A stretch of DNA of 64,000 nucleotides from Streptomyces sp. CB01881 (GCF_002953255.1 NZ_CP026498.1:341674-405673); one strand, 5' to 3'. Positions 18,166-26,361 are shown, numbered from the stretch's first letter. A program made the numbers and translations. The notes: a model not told the origin generated them from the sequence alone.

Positions 18166-18207
18166 TGACGTTTCCGCCCAGCTCAGGGGCATGATCGACC
18201 ATCCGGA

Positions 18208-18225
18208 GTCAGCAAACGGTCAGCA
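18208..18225. repeat. Paired GTCAGCA heptamers, left end
   Basis: GTCAGCA at 18208-18214 and 18219-18225, one helical turn (11 bp) apart. The 18-bp block differs at one position from 53736-53753 near the other end of the island. Such paired sites flanking a core are what arm-type integrase-binding sites look like; binding has not been shown. Confidence 0.55.
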
Positions 18226-18249
18226 AGACCCCCGGAGGTTCCGACCACC

Positions 18250-18378
18250 ATGGCGACCACAGGCCTCACCCGCGGCATGGGCAGGTTCTTCGAGGAGTGC
18301 GAGCACCCCGAGTCCCGCTGGAGCAAGTGCCCGCACGAGTACAAGATCCGGTACCGCAACGCGGCAGGACGTCAGACG
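18250..18378 (+). pseudogene. Tyrosine integrase, N-terminal fragment
   Basis: From ATG 18250 (GGAGG upstream at 18234) the frame encodes MATTGLTRGMGRFF, then CEHPESRWSKCPHEYKIRYR and NAAGRQTE. This is the typical N-terminus of streptomycete integrated-plasmid or phage tyrosine recombinases, including the short Cys-containing segment. After about 43 residues similarity stops and the frame runs into sequence that encodes an excisionase-like peptide on the other strand. No catalytic Arg/His/Tyr region is present. Confidence 0.7.
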
Positions 18379-18440
18379 GAGGTAGGCAGCGGTCTGCTTG
18401 ACGGTCATGAACTGCTCGGGCACGAGGAGCTCCTCCCTGG
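18370..18440 (-). pseudogene. Excisionase (AlpA/Xis-like) fragment
   Basis: The minus strand reads EELLVPEQFMTVKQTAAYLR with an in-frame ATG at 18408, the start of a MerR/AlpA-type helix-turn-helix used by excisionases next to integrase genes. Similarity ends after about 20 residues where it meets the integrase fragment tail-to-tail. The join of two truncated recombination genes in opposite orientation is a rearrangement scar. Confidence 0.5.
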
Positions 18441-18871
18441 GTGGCGGTCTGGCCCGTCGGACAACGGGCGACCGATCCCCGCCCCGGTGGAGCAGTTGAT
18501 CGCGGACGGCCTCGTCGTCGCCGACACCAGCACCTCCTCGTACCGGCCTGGGCACCTGCTCTCCCTGACGCCGCAGGGCGAGGCCGCTCGAAGCCGTCGA
18601 ATCCTCGCGTACCGCCGATCCTCGCCTGTCCGCCGCTCTCTATCGCAGCGCCGCAACCGATCGAAGCACCACGCCCGCGGCCCGACCGGCCGAGGGCCTG
18701 TTCGTGGATGCGGCAGAAGCTGCTGTGGTGCGCGACGGCGATGCTGCGCAAGCCGCCGGGCTGTGCTCTTTGCCCGGGTGGATGCGCCACGCGGCGGTTC
18801 GGCCCGGGCGAGGCTCGGAGCCCGCACTGCGGGCTCCGAGCCGGTCGGTGGACAGCCGAAGGCCACCGGGT
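18441..18871. other. Gene-poor stretch inside the island's left end
   Basis: About 430 bp of remnant sequence. One plus-strand frame encodes APVEQLIADGLVVADTSTSS and GHLLSLTPQGEAARSRR, which resembles the tail of a small DNA-binding protein, but it has no start and no definite end. A short inverted repeat near 18815-18840 (CGGAGCCCGCA/TGCGGGCTCCG) could form a terminator-like hairpin downstream of the convergent small gene. Nothing else is supported. Confidence 0.4.
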
Positions 18872-19027
18872 CTACCAGTAGTGGCGGCGGCCGGCGACCT
18901 CGTGGCCGAGCGAGCCCATGATCAGCAGGGTGAGGCCGATGAGGGCCAGGACGATGCCGACCGTCCACAGGAAAGAGACTCCCGTGACGAGTCCGATGGC
19001 GAGGAGGATGACTCCGAGGAGGATCAT
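18872..19027 (-). CDS. Small hydrophobic membrane protein (DUF6131-like)
   Basis: 51 residues, nearly all in two TM segments: MILLGVILLAIGLVTGV and LWTVGIVLALIGLTLLIMG, then a short tail GHEVAGRRHYW. This matches a family of about 50-residue membrane proteins common in Streptomyces, often near CsbD-type stress genes. ATG 19027 has GGAG 6 nt upstream; the longer open frame to 19105 is ruled out by its composition. A CsbD gene lies 260 bp further upstream on the same strand. Confidence 0.75.
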   Translation of the reverse strand: MILLGVILLAIGLVTGVSFLWTVGIVLALIGLTLLIMGSLGHEVAGRRHYW

Positions 19028-19286
19028 GACGTACTCCGTTCGTTCCCCCCGGTGCAGTGTTCCGCGGTGCGGAGGAAGGTGCGTGCACCAGCTCCTCTCA
19101 AGCACTTCGGTCGGGTGTCCGTTCGGATCGCGGTCCTTGCCGGCTTCCGCGGGCCGGGCAAAGTGGCGACGGGTGGAGTGCTGACGGGTGCGGTGCTGGT
19201 GCAGAACCGGCCGCCCGCGCTTGATCGGCGACCTGGCATGACCACGCGCGCCGAATACGCGGGCGGCTGGCCCTCCCCAGGGACTG

Positions 19287-19460
19287 CTAGGGCTTCAGGG
19301 CGTCCTTCGCCTTCTGTCCGGCCTGGGCAGCGTTGCCCTTGACCTGCTCGGCCTTACCCTTCACGACAAGGGACTCGTTGCCAACGGCCTTTCCCGTGAC
19401 CTCCTTGACCTTGCCCTTGGCCGTCTCCGCGGTGTGCTTGGCCTTCTTCCCCGCGCTCAT
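19287..19460 (-). CDS. CsbD family stress protein
   Basis: 57 residues, Lys/Ala/Gly-rich and helical: MSAGKKAKHTAETAKGKVKE, VTGKAVGNESLVVKGKAEQ and KGNAAQAGQKAKDALKP. This is the CsbD/YjbJ fold, a small hydrophilic protein usually controlled by general-stress sigma factors. ATG 19460 is favoured over the longer frame at 19490 because the family starts here. A second CsbD gene of the same length lies at 33777-33950. Confidence 0.88.
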   Translation of the reverse strand: MSAGKKAKHTAETAKGKVKEVTGKAVGNESLVVKGKAEQVKGNAAQAGQKAKDALKP

Positions 19461-19599
19461 CCTGTCCTCGTTCCTCTGGGGGTCGATCACTAGCTTCGCG
19501 CTTGCCCCATTTGTTTCTATTCACACCTCTTTGTGGCGGGCCCAGTGCTCTGACCACATAGGTTCGCCGGGTTGAGGGGTTGTAGCGGTTGGATGTGCG

Positions 19600-20602
19600 G
19601 TGACGTCTGATCCGACTGCCGGGGGTGTGGTGGCTGAGCCTGTCCGTGTCCGCAGGTTGACCGATCAGGAGGGGCAGAAGCTGCAGCAGATCGTGCGGCG
19701 GGGCAACACCAGTTCGGTGCGGTACCGGCGGGCGATGATGCTGCTGGCCTCAGCCGGTGGGAACCGGGTCCCGGTGATCGCGAAGCTGGTGCAGGCCGAC
19801 GAGGACACCGTGCGCGACGTGCTCCACCGGTTCAACGAGATCGGCCTGGCCTGTCTGGACCCTCGGTGGGCGGGAGGCCGTCCCCGCCTGCTCGGTCCTG
19901 ATGACGAGGACTTCGTCGTCCGGGCGGCCACCACCCGCCCGACCAAGCTCGGCCAGCCCTTCACCCGCTGGTCCATCCGCAAACTCGCCGCCTACCTACG
20001 GAAAGCGCACGGGCGCGTGATCCGGATCGGCCGCGAGGCCCTGCACTGCCTTCTCCTACGACGGGGCGTCACCTTCCAGCGCACCAAGACCTGGAAGGAA
20101 TCCACCGATCCGGAGCGGGACGCCAAGCTCGACCGGATCGAGCATGTCCTGAAGCGCTTTCCCGACCGGACGTTCGCGTTCGATGAGTTCGGGCCGCTGG
20201 GCATCCGTCCGACCGGCGGTAGCTGCTGGACCAAGCAGGGACGGCCCGACCGGTTGCCGGCGGCCTACCACCGAACCCACGGCTTCACCTACTTCCACGG
20301 CTGCTGCTCCATCGGCGACGACACACTGTGGGGTGTCAACCGCCGGCGCAAGGGGACCGTGAACACCCTGGCCGCACTGCGGTCGATCCGGGCCGCCCGC
20401 CCGGACGGCGCCCCGGTCTACGTGATCCTGGACAACCTCTCCGCCCACAACGGCAACAAGGTCCGCCAATGGGCCCGCAACCACAACGTCCATCTCTGCT
20501 TCACCCCGACGTCCTGGCCGCCCAACGTCGCGAACGCTCCCGCATCCGCCGCGAGAAAGGCACCCGCTGGGGCGGACGGCCGCCTGACGTCGCAGCCTGA
20601 CC
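19600..20602 (+). pseudogene. IS630-family transposase with internal deletion
   Basis: The start reads VRRLTDQEGQKLQQIVRRGN, followed by a Homeodomain-like HTH, AYLRKAHGRVIRIGREALHC, and the DDE domain: FAFDEFGPLGI (first Asp) and PVYVILDNLSAHNG (second Asp). After LCFTPTSWPP the frame is lost. The usual C-terminus continues in another frame as HPDVLAAQRRERSRIRREKG then TRWGGRPPDVAA. The stretch carrying the third acidic residue is missing. The join is at CACCCCGACGTCC, a sequence that fits both sides, so a microhomology deletion is likely. The enzyme should be inactive. Confidence 0.85.
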
Positions 20603-20618
20603 CGCCCCGGCGTCGCGT

Positions 20619-21017
20619 TCACCAGGACACGGGAACATCCTGGGCGATCCCGACCAGGTTCCCGTCGGCTGCTTCGAGCACCGCCAACCGGCGTCCGGGA
20701 ACGTCGACGATCCCGGATGCCGGAGTCCCCCCGCCGGAGTGCAGCACGCCCTCGGCGTCCTGCACCAAAGCCGTCGCACCTGACGCAACCAGCGCTCCGT
20801 GGGCCTTCTCGACGTCGTCGACCTTGAAGAACACCAGCGGGTGGTCGACCCACGGCAGCCGCGACAACCCGATCTCGACCCCGCCATCGGCGAACGTGGC
20901 GTAATCGGCGTTCTGGAACACCGGCCCCCGGCCCAGCATGGCGGTCCAGGCCTCGATACCCGCCCCCAGATCCCTCGCCGGGTAAACCACCAAGTGCACT
21001 CCGTCCAGCTCGCCCAT
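20619..21017 (-). CDS. VOC (glyoxalase/bleomycin-resistance fold) protein
   Basis: 132 residues with the two-module beta-alpha-beta-beta-beta VOC fold. The N-terminal half is GVHLVVYPARDLGAGIEAWT, the metal-site strand is HPLVFFKVDDVEKAHGAL, and the C-terminal strand is RRLAVLEAADGNLVGIAQD. Family members bind small hydrophobic or oxidised molecules or catalyse metal-dependent isomerisation or oxygenation; substrate unknown. ATG 21017 is supported by CGAGGAGAGGGG a few bases upstream. It lies entirely inside the inverted repeats of the IS630 element. Confidence 0.82.
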   Translation of the reverse strand: MGELDGVHLVVYPARDLGAGIEAWTAMLGRGPVFQNADYATFADGGVEIGLSRLPWVDHPLVFFKVDDVEKAHGALVASGATALVQDAEGVLHSGGGTPASGIVDVPGRRLAVLEAADGNLVGIAQDVPVSW

Positions 21018-21136
21018 CCCGCAGCCCCTCTCCTCGGTCGATCACTCGAAGACAGACGCTACCGCCCGGCACCGACAAGAAATTGATCACCGCCGCCGCG
21101 ACAGGACCCGGTGAACCTGTGCGGTCAGAGCACTAG

Positions 21137-22232
21137 GGCGAGTATCGGGTCGTGATCAATCTGCGGGATTCGCCCTCACAGCGAGGCCTAATCCGGTAGA
21201 TCATGTCGCGTGACGCGAGTGCAACTGACGGATGCAGAGTGGGAGTTCATCGGGCCGTACCTGCCGATCGGCGAGTACGGCCCGTACCCCGAGCGGCTGC
21301 GGCAGCAGTTCGAGGGCGTGATCTGGCGCTTCAAGACGGGCGGGCAGTGGCGGGAGATGCCGGCGGAGTTCGGTGCCTGGTCGACCGTCTCCAACCGTTT
21401 CCGGCAGTGGAGGGATGCCGGTGTCTTCGAAGCCCTGCTGGAGGGCGCGATCGCGGAGGCCGCGAAGCGGGGCGAGGTGGACTTGTCGCTGGTCAGCGTG
21501 GATTCCACCACCGTTCGGGCCCACCACGACGCCGCCGGGATGCACCTGGGCCCCGAGGCCGTGACGGCCCTGGAAAAGGCCGCCGACGAGGCGGAGAAGG
21601 CCCGACAAAAAGGGGCGGCCCGGAGGAACAAGACGGACAGGACACTGCAGTCGATCCGGAACGCGAAGAACGACGACGCGCCCGGCGGCGGCGCAAGCTG
21701 CGACTGAAGGCCGCCCTGCTCGGACGCTCCAGGGGCGGGCAGACGAGCAAGATCCATGTCGCCGGCGACCGGAAGTGCCGTCCGCTGGTGTTCGTGCTGA
21801 CCGAGGGGCAGGCTGCCGACAGCCCGCAGTTCATCCCCGTGCTCAAGAAGTTACGGGTCCGCGGGCCGGTCGGCCGTCCCCGCACCCGACCCGACGCGGT
21901 CGCCGGGGACAAGGCCTACTCGTCCCGCGGCAACCGCGCCCACCTGCGCGGTCGCCGCATCAAGGCGGTCATCCCGGAGAAGAAGGACCAGGCCGCCAAC
22001 CGGAAGAAGAAGGGCAGCCGGGGCGGCCGACCCGTCAGCCACGACGCCGACCTGTACAAGGAGCGGAACACCGTCGAGCGCCTGATCAACAAGCTGAAGG
22101 CCTGGCGAGGCATCGCGACCCGGTACGACAAGACCCCCGCCAGCTACCTCGCCGGCCTCCGCCTTCGGGGCGCGATGATCTGGATCAAAGACCTCACCAT
22201 GGTCACCCCTTGATCACGACCGAATACGCGCC
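21137..22232. mobile_element. IS5-family (IS427-group) insertion sequence
   Basis: Terminal inverted repeats run from GGCGAGTATCGGGTCGTGAT on the left to the complement of GGCGCGTATTCGGTCGTGAT on the right. CTAG flanks both ends (21133-21136 and 22233-22236), the expected target duplication for this group. The element is about 1.1 kb and holds a two-frame transposase. It sits exactly against the right repeat of the IS630 element. Confidence 0.82.
21210..22213 (+). CDS. IS5-family transposase (two overlapping frames)
   Basis: The first frame, 21210-21707, gives the N-terminal DUF4096-type domain (VQLTDAEWEFIGPYLPIGEY, WREMPAEFGAWSTVSNRFRQ) and the first catalytic Asp in LVSVDSTTVRAHHDAAG. The second frame, -1 relative to it and open to 22213, carries LLGRSRGGQTSKIHVAGDRK, the second Asp in PDAVAGDKAYSSRGNR and the Glu in RNTVERLINKLKAWRGIATR. 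A -1 frameshift in the overlap is expected for this group; an A5G4 run near 21604 is one candidate site. All catalytic residues are present, so the element could be active. Confidence 0.8.
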
Positions 22233-22338
22233 CTAGCGGAAGCCGGAGGGGCCGAAGGGCCAGTGCGGGCAGCACTCCTCCGACGGGCCTTGAGCGCGGC
22301 TGGGTGGGGAGCGCACCGGCTCGGACATCACGACACAC

Positions 22339-23343
22339 TCACTCCTCGTCTTCCTCCTCGTAGCGTGCTTCGTCGTCCTCGTAGTCCCCGTCGTCGGCCT
22401 CCACCTCGTCCTCGTATTCGTCCTCGGCTCCCTGGTCGTACTCCCCGTCCTCGGGTTCCTCTTCGTCGTACTGCTCCTCGGGCTCGCCCTCGTCCTCGTA
22501 CTCCTCCGGTTCCTGGTCGTTCTCGGCGGCTTCCTCCTCCATGGCCTCCTCGTGGGTTCGCACCACCTCGCCGTCGCGAATTTCGCCACGCCAGCCCTCG
22601 GCCTCGTCGTTGGTGAGGGAAACGTGCCGCTGGAAGTTCTTGAAGTCCAGGCGCAGACGGCGGCCCTGGGCACGCCAGATGTTCCCGGTCTTCTCGAAGA
22701 ACCCGGCGGGGATGTACTCGACCACCAACACGATGCGCGTCAGGTTCGGAGTGATCTCGTGGAAGCTGACGGCCCCGCGGGTGCTGCCCTTGGCGCCCTG
22801 TGAGGTCCACACGATGCGCTCGTCGGGGATCTGCTCCTGGACGGTCGCCTTGTAGCTGCGTTTCGACGGCCCGACCTTGACCTTCCAATCGGTGGTCACC
22901 TCGTCGCCCTGTGAGACGTCCTGAACGCCCTTGGCGAAGCCCGCGAAGTCCTCGTACTGGGTCCAGTGGTCGTAGACCGTCCGCACGGGCACGCCGACAT
23001 CGAGTGTCTCGACGATGTTCATGACCTTCTTGCCGGCCTTCCGGCCGGCCTTGCCGCTGCCGAAGGCTCCCTTGACCTTCTCGACGACGTTGTCCTTCAT
23101 GCTCTTCGCCTTCTCGGCGAGGAACGCCTTCACCGGTGAGTCGCCCTGCAGGACGCGTGCGCCCGTCTTGGGCAGCACGCCGCCGTTCTGGGCCACTTCC
23201 CCCAGCTGGCCCGTGACATCGGCGACCTTGTCGCCGGCCTTCTCAACCAGGTTCTCCAGCTGGGCCTGGAGGTAGTGGCCGAGTTCCTCCTTCAGCCGGT
23301 CGACGCCCGACATCCCAGGAGCCTCCTGTTCCGTCCTGGCCAT
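22339..23343 (-). CDS. Gas-vesicle-associated SRPBCC protein with long acidic tail
   Basis: 334 residues. A helical N-terminus (LKEELGHYLQAQLENLVEKA) leads to a SRPBCC/polyketide-cyclase-like START domain at about 110-260 (DVGVPVRTVYDHWTQYEDFA, then KVKVGPSKRSYKATVQEQIP). The last 80 residues are almost entirely Glu/Asp/Tyr (EEYEDEGEPEEQYDEEEPED). Proteins of this type accompany streptomycete gvp genes; this one may correspond to GvpZ or GvpY, which is an inference from context. ATG 23343 overlaps the end of the upstream gene region: GGAGGT includes that gene's TAG stop, so the two are translationally linked. Both are divergent from gvpO. Confidence 0.78.
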   Translation of the reverse strand: MARTEQEAPGMSGVDRLKEELGHYLQAQLENLVEKAGDKVADVTGQLGEVAQNGGVLPKTGARVLQGDSPVKAFLAEKAKSMKDNVVEKVKGAFGSGKAGRKAGKKVMNIVETLDVGVPVRTVYDHWTQYEDFAGFAKGVQDVSQGDEVTTDWKVKVGPSKRSYKATVQEQIPDERIVWTSQGAKGSTRGAVSFHEITPNLTRIVLVVEYIPAGFFEKTGNIWRAQGRRLRLDFKNFQRHVSLTNDEAEGWRGEIRDGEVVRTHEEAMEEEAAENDQEPEEYEDEGEPEEQYDEEEPEDGEYDQGAEDEYEDEVEADDGDYEDDEARYEEEDEE

Positions 23344-23346
23344 GAC

Positions 23347-24231
23347 CTACCTCCGCCGGGTGGACCGCGTGGACGTCTTGGCGGCGGCCTTCTTCGTTGC
23401 GGTCTTCTTCGCTGCGGTCTTCTTCGCGGGCGCGGCCGTCTTCTTCCCCGGGGCCTTGGCGGCGGCCGTCTTGGACGGAGTCGAGCGGGTGGACGTGCGC
23501 TTGGCGGGCGGAGCCGACTTCGCGGGGGCCTTCTTCGCCGCCGGGGCCTTCTTCGCTGCAGGGGCCTTCTTCCTCGCCGGGGCAGCGGCCTTCTTGGCGG
23601 GCTTGTGCGCGGGGGCGGACTTCGACGCCGGTTTCGGGGCCGTCCGCGAGGTACGCGAGCGCGGCCGCTGCTCTTCGGCCTCGGCAGCGGCTCCCCGGGA
23701 CCGCGATGCACGCCCGCGGCGTGGCGGTGCCTTCTCGGCTTCGCCCTCGTCCTCGAGCTCCTCCTCGAGCTCCTCCGGTTCCTCTTCTTCAGGTTCCTGC
23801 TCCTCCTCCGGCTCTTCCTCCTCGTCGTACGGCTCCTCCTCCGGCTCCTCCTCGTCGTACGCCTCCTCCTCCGGCTCCTCCTCGTCGTACGGCTCCTCCT
23901 CCGCCTCCGCTTCCTTCGGCTTGCCCACGTTCAGCGTGCGCTCCCGCAGGGAGTCCGCGAGTTCCCCGATGCGACGGTTGGCCGCCGCTGCCACCGCTTG
24001 CTTGCCGACGTCGAGCAGTTCACCCCGGACCTGCTCGTTCAGCTGGGCGACCTGCGGCACTTCGCCCAGGCGCCGCAGCCCCTCGGTGGCGAGCTCACGC
24101 GGATCGAGCCCGAACCGCCTGCCTGCGATGTACGTCGCGACGGCGAATGCGAGCCGCCCCTTCTTCGCGCGGCCGAGCACGTACCCGCCGGCGACCGCCG
24201 CCGCAAGAGCGACTTTGGTGGTGTCCTTCAT
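23347..24231 (-). CDS. Gas-vesicle-associated protein with acidic repeats and histone-like Lys/Ala tail
   Basis: 294 residues from ATG 24231 (AAAGGACG upstream). The short N-terminus has a glycine-rich hydrophobic helix (MKDTTKVALAAAVAGGYVLG) and a helical domain (RELATEGLRRLGEVPQVAQL). Residues about 110-165 are repeats of the form PYDEEEPEEE. The C-terminal 120 residues are histone-H1-like (AKKAPAAKKAPAAKKAPAKS). The bipolar charge pattern suggests a scaffold or liquid-like binder. Similar genes occur between gvpG and gvpJ in other streptomycetes; here the gene lies outside the operon on the opposite strand. Function not known. Confidence 0.72.
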   Translation of the reverse strand: MKDTTKVALAAAVAGGYVLGRAKKGRLAFAVATYIAGRRFGLDPRELATEGLRRLGEVPQVAQLNEQVRGELLDVGKQAVAAAANRRIGELADSLRERTLNVGKPKEAEAEEEPYDEEEPEEEAYDEEEPEEEPYDEEEEPEEEQEPEEEEPEELEEELEDEGEAEKAPPRRGRASRSRGAAAEAEEQRPRSRTSRTAPKPASKSAPAHKPAKKAAAPARKKAPAAKKAPAAKKAPAKSAPPAKRTSTRSTPSKTAAAKAPGKKTAAPAKKTAAKKTATKKAAAKTSTRSTRRR

Positions 24232-24732
24232 GGGGTCGTCCTTTCCGGCACTCGCTCGCTCCGTGGACCGGTGCGACGCGAGCGACCTGCGCCCTGCGCC
24301 TCGTCCTGCCCGGGGGTGCTGGACGGGCCGTGCACCGACGGGACCGCGCGCAAGGGTGGGGCGGGTCAGGTCGGCGGCGCCGATGGGCACGTGCTCGGCA
24401 CCCGCCCGGGTCGTGCGGCACCAGGCGGCCGAGAATGCGGCCCTGTGCCCTTGCCAGCGCTCCGTACTTCCAGTCTGGCCAGAGCAGCAGGCATGCGCCA
24501 TGTGGGCAGTGGCCGTTTCCGTCAAGGACACCGGCCTGCGTCAGCCGACCAGACCGTCGCGGTTCTCGCCCACAACTGCGTACGGGGCCGGGGTTGCGGA
24601 CCACCGCCGCCGCAGGCCGGGCGGGAACGGCTGTCACCGGAATCCATGAGGAATGCCGTCTATCATGGAATAGCTGCCGGCGGCCCCACACCGGCACCTC
24701 GCAGCGCGTCGCCTCCGATCCCGGAGAAGGAA
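24232..24732. promoter_or_regulatory. Divergent intergenic region of the gvp locus
   Basis: 500 bp between the accessory genes (minus strand) and gvpO (plus strand). It must hold both promoters. The only AT-richer patch is near 24645-24670 (ATGAGGAATGCCGTCTATCA), where GGAAT and TATCAT-like elements could form a promoter about 70 bp before gvpO. No strong hairpin or repeat is seen. Confidence 0.4.
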
Positions 24733-25131
24733 ATGGCCCCAGACAAGAGGGAGGACGGCGTCAGGCCCAGAAGGCCTGCCCGCACGGCTCCGACCTCTGC
24801 GCGCCCCAGCGGTGCCGGGACCCGGCGGGCGGCGAGCGAGGATCAGGACACGGGACGCCGCCCTCGGCGCCGGGTCTCCGCGGCGCAGGCGATGCGCGCC
24901 GCCGCCGAGCAACTCGCGGAGCTCCTGGGGCGTGTACCCGAGTCCGTTTCGGCGCTCAAGCCCTCCGAGGACGGATGGCGGGCCGACGTGGAGGTGGTGG
25001 AACTGGAACGCATCCCGGAGACGACCAGCGTGATGGCCAGCTACCGAGTGTCGCTCGACGAGGAGGGCGAACTGCTGGCGTACGAGCGGATCCGCCGGTA
25101 CACCCGCGGACAGATCGACCGCCGTACCTGA
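24733..25131 (+). CDS. gvpO: Gas vesicle protein GvpO
   Basis: 132 residues with a basic, disordered N-terminus and the GvpO domain in the C-terminal 80 residues: RVSAAQAMRAAAEQLAELLG, WRADVEVVELERIPETTSVM and YRVSLDEEGELLAYERIRRY. GvpO is needed for vesicle formation in haloarchaea and is the first gene of the streptomycete cluster; its exact role is unsettled. ATG 24733 has GGAGAAGG just upstream, which decides against the longer frame. First gene of an eight-gene run. Confidence 0.9.
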   Translation: MAPDKREDGVRPRRPARTAPTSARPSGAGTRRAASEDQDTGRRPRRRVSAAQAMRAAAEQLAELLGRVPESVSALKPSEDGWRADVEVVELERIPETTSVMASYRVSLDEEGELLAYERIRRYTRGQIDRRT

Positions 25132-25202
25132 GAGCCCGCCACCCGCGACGGAGCGGAATCGTCCGCTCCCACCGCGACGGCGGGCCGGCGAAGGGAGGCA
25201 CC

Positions 25203-25646
25203 GTGACTGTGGTGCCACAAAGCTCAGCCGGTGTTTCCCGCAGCGGGAGCACCGGGAACCTCTACGACATCCTCGAACTGATCCTCGACCGCGGACTGGT
25301 CATCGACGTCTTCGTCCGGGTCTCCCTGGTCGGCATCGAGATCCTCAAGATCGATATCCGGATCGTCGTCGCCAGCGTGGACACCTACCTCCGGTTCGCC
25401 GAGGCGTGCAACCGCCTGGATCTGGAATCCGGGCGCAAGGCGCCGGCACAGCTCACCGACCTCGTCGGGGAAGTGACCGAGGGCGGAGCGCACGGCAAGA
25501 GCAAGGGGGCGATCAGCGGCGCCGTCGAAGCCATCACCGACTCCCTCCACCTGGGGCGCGACAAGGACGAGGAGGAAGAGGAAGAGGAACCCGAACCGAA
25601 GCGCGCGAGGCCCACCCGCCGGCCCACCAGGCGACGGGAGGAATGA
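25203..25646 (+). CDS. gvpA: Major gas vesicle structural protein GvpA, with acidic/basic tail
   Basis: 147 residues from GTG 25203 with GGGAGGC upstream. The GvpA core is clear at about 15-75: NLYDILELILDRGLVIDVFV, RVSLVGIEILKIDIRIVVAS and VDTYLRFAEACNRL. GvpA forms the rib of the gas-filled protein shell. Most cyanobacterial GvpA are about 70 residues; this has the longer streptomycete tail ending in a Glu run then RPTRRPTRRREE. The stop is 1 bp before gvpF. Confidence 0.93.
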   Translation: MTVVPQSSAGVSRSGSTGNLYDILELILDRGLVIDVFVRVSLVGIEILKIDIRIVVASVDTYLRFAEACNRLDLESGRKAPAQLTDLVGEVTEGGAHGKSKGAISGAVEAITDSLHLGRDKDEEEEEEEPEPKRARPTRRPTRRREE

Positions 25647-25647
25647 C

Positions 25648-26361
25648 GTGACCCTCTACGTCTACTCCATCACCGCCGCCACGCACCCCCACAACCTGGA
25701 CGGCCTGACGGGAGTTGGCGAAGCGCCGGCCGAACTACGGACCGTGTGCGCGGACACACTCTGTGCCGTCGTGAGTGAAGCCCCCGAGGGCCTGCGGCCC
25801 AAGCGACGCGACCTGATGGCACACCAGGCCGTCCAGGAGCGCCTGATGACCACCGGCACCGTGCTGCCCTTGCGTTTCGGCTTCACCGCCCCCGACGACG
25901 CCGCCGTACACCGCGTCCTTGAGGAGCGCCAGGAGGAGTTCACCCAGCGCCTGTCGGCGTTGGAAGGCTGCGCCGAGTACCACCTGAAGGCGGCCATCGA
26001 GGAGGACGTGCTGCTGCGTCAGATCCTCCAGGAGTCGCCCGAGGCCAGGCGACTGAACGACGACATCAAGGCCGGCGACGCCGGCCCGGACCTCCCGCTG
26101 GCGCTCGGCGAACTCGTCGCCCAGGAAGTCCTCGCCCGCCACCAGGCGCTTGCCTCCGGAATCATCGAGGCGCTGCGCCCCCACACCCGCCAGGAGAGGA
26201 TCTCCGAGCCCACCGGGGACGACTTCCTCAACATCTCCTTCCTGGTGGACAAGGAACACCAGGAGCTGTTCCTCGCAGCGGAGAAGGGGCTCACCCACGA
26301 ACTGGGCCAGGACTTCGACTTCCGGCTGTACGGCCCGCTGCCCGCCTACAGTTTCGTCTAG
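25648..26361 (+). CDS. gvpF: Gas vesicle protein GvpF
   Basis: 237 residues of the GvpL/GvpF family: LYVYSITAATHPHNLDGLTG at the N-terminus, VLPLRFGFTAPDDAAVHRVL in the middle, EYHLKAAIEEDVLLRQILQE, and a C-terminal LYGPLPAYSFV, the hallmark ending. GvpF binds GvpA during early assembly. GTG 25648 starts 1 bp after gvpA ends, so the pair is probably translationally coupled. Confidence 0.93.
   Translation: MTLYVYSITAATHPHNLDGLTGVGEAPAELRTVCADTLCAVVSEAPEGLRPKRRDLMAHQAVQERLMTTGTVLPLRFGFTAPDDAAVHRVLEERQEEFTQRLSALEGCAEYHLKAAIEEDVLLRQILQESPEARRLNDDIKAGDAGPDLPLALGELVAQEVLARHQALASGIIEALRPHTRQERISEPTGDDFLNISFLVDKEHQELFLAAEKGLTHELGQDFDFRLYGPLPAYSFV

Larger units (their letters stand above)
19544..21134. 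mobile_element. IS630-family element carrying a VOC passenger gene
   Basis: Inverted repeats lie at 19544-19571 and 21107-21134 (25 of 28 positions match), each starting AGTGCTCTGACC from the outside and containing AGGTTC and CCGGG. Between them are a damaged IS630 transposase (plus strand) and a complete VOC-family gene (minus strand). A normal IS630 of this type would end shortly after the transposase, so the VOC gene appears to be a passenger. An IS5 element abuts the right end. The typical TA duplication is not seen. Confidence 0.65.

Noticed and set aside
24645..24670. GGAAT and TATCAT-like elements before gvpO as a defined sigma-factor promoter.
   Set aside because: Spacing does not fit SigR, SigB or housekeeping consensus closely enough to name a factor.
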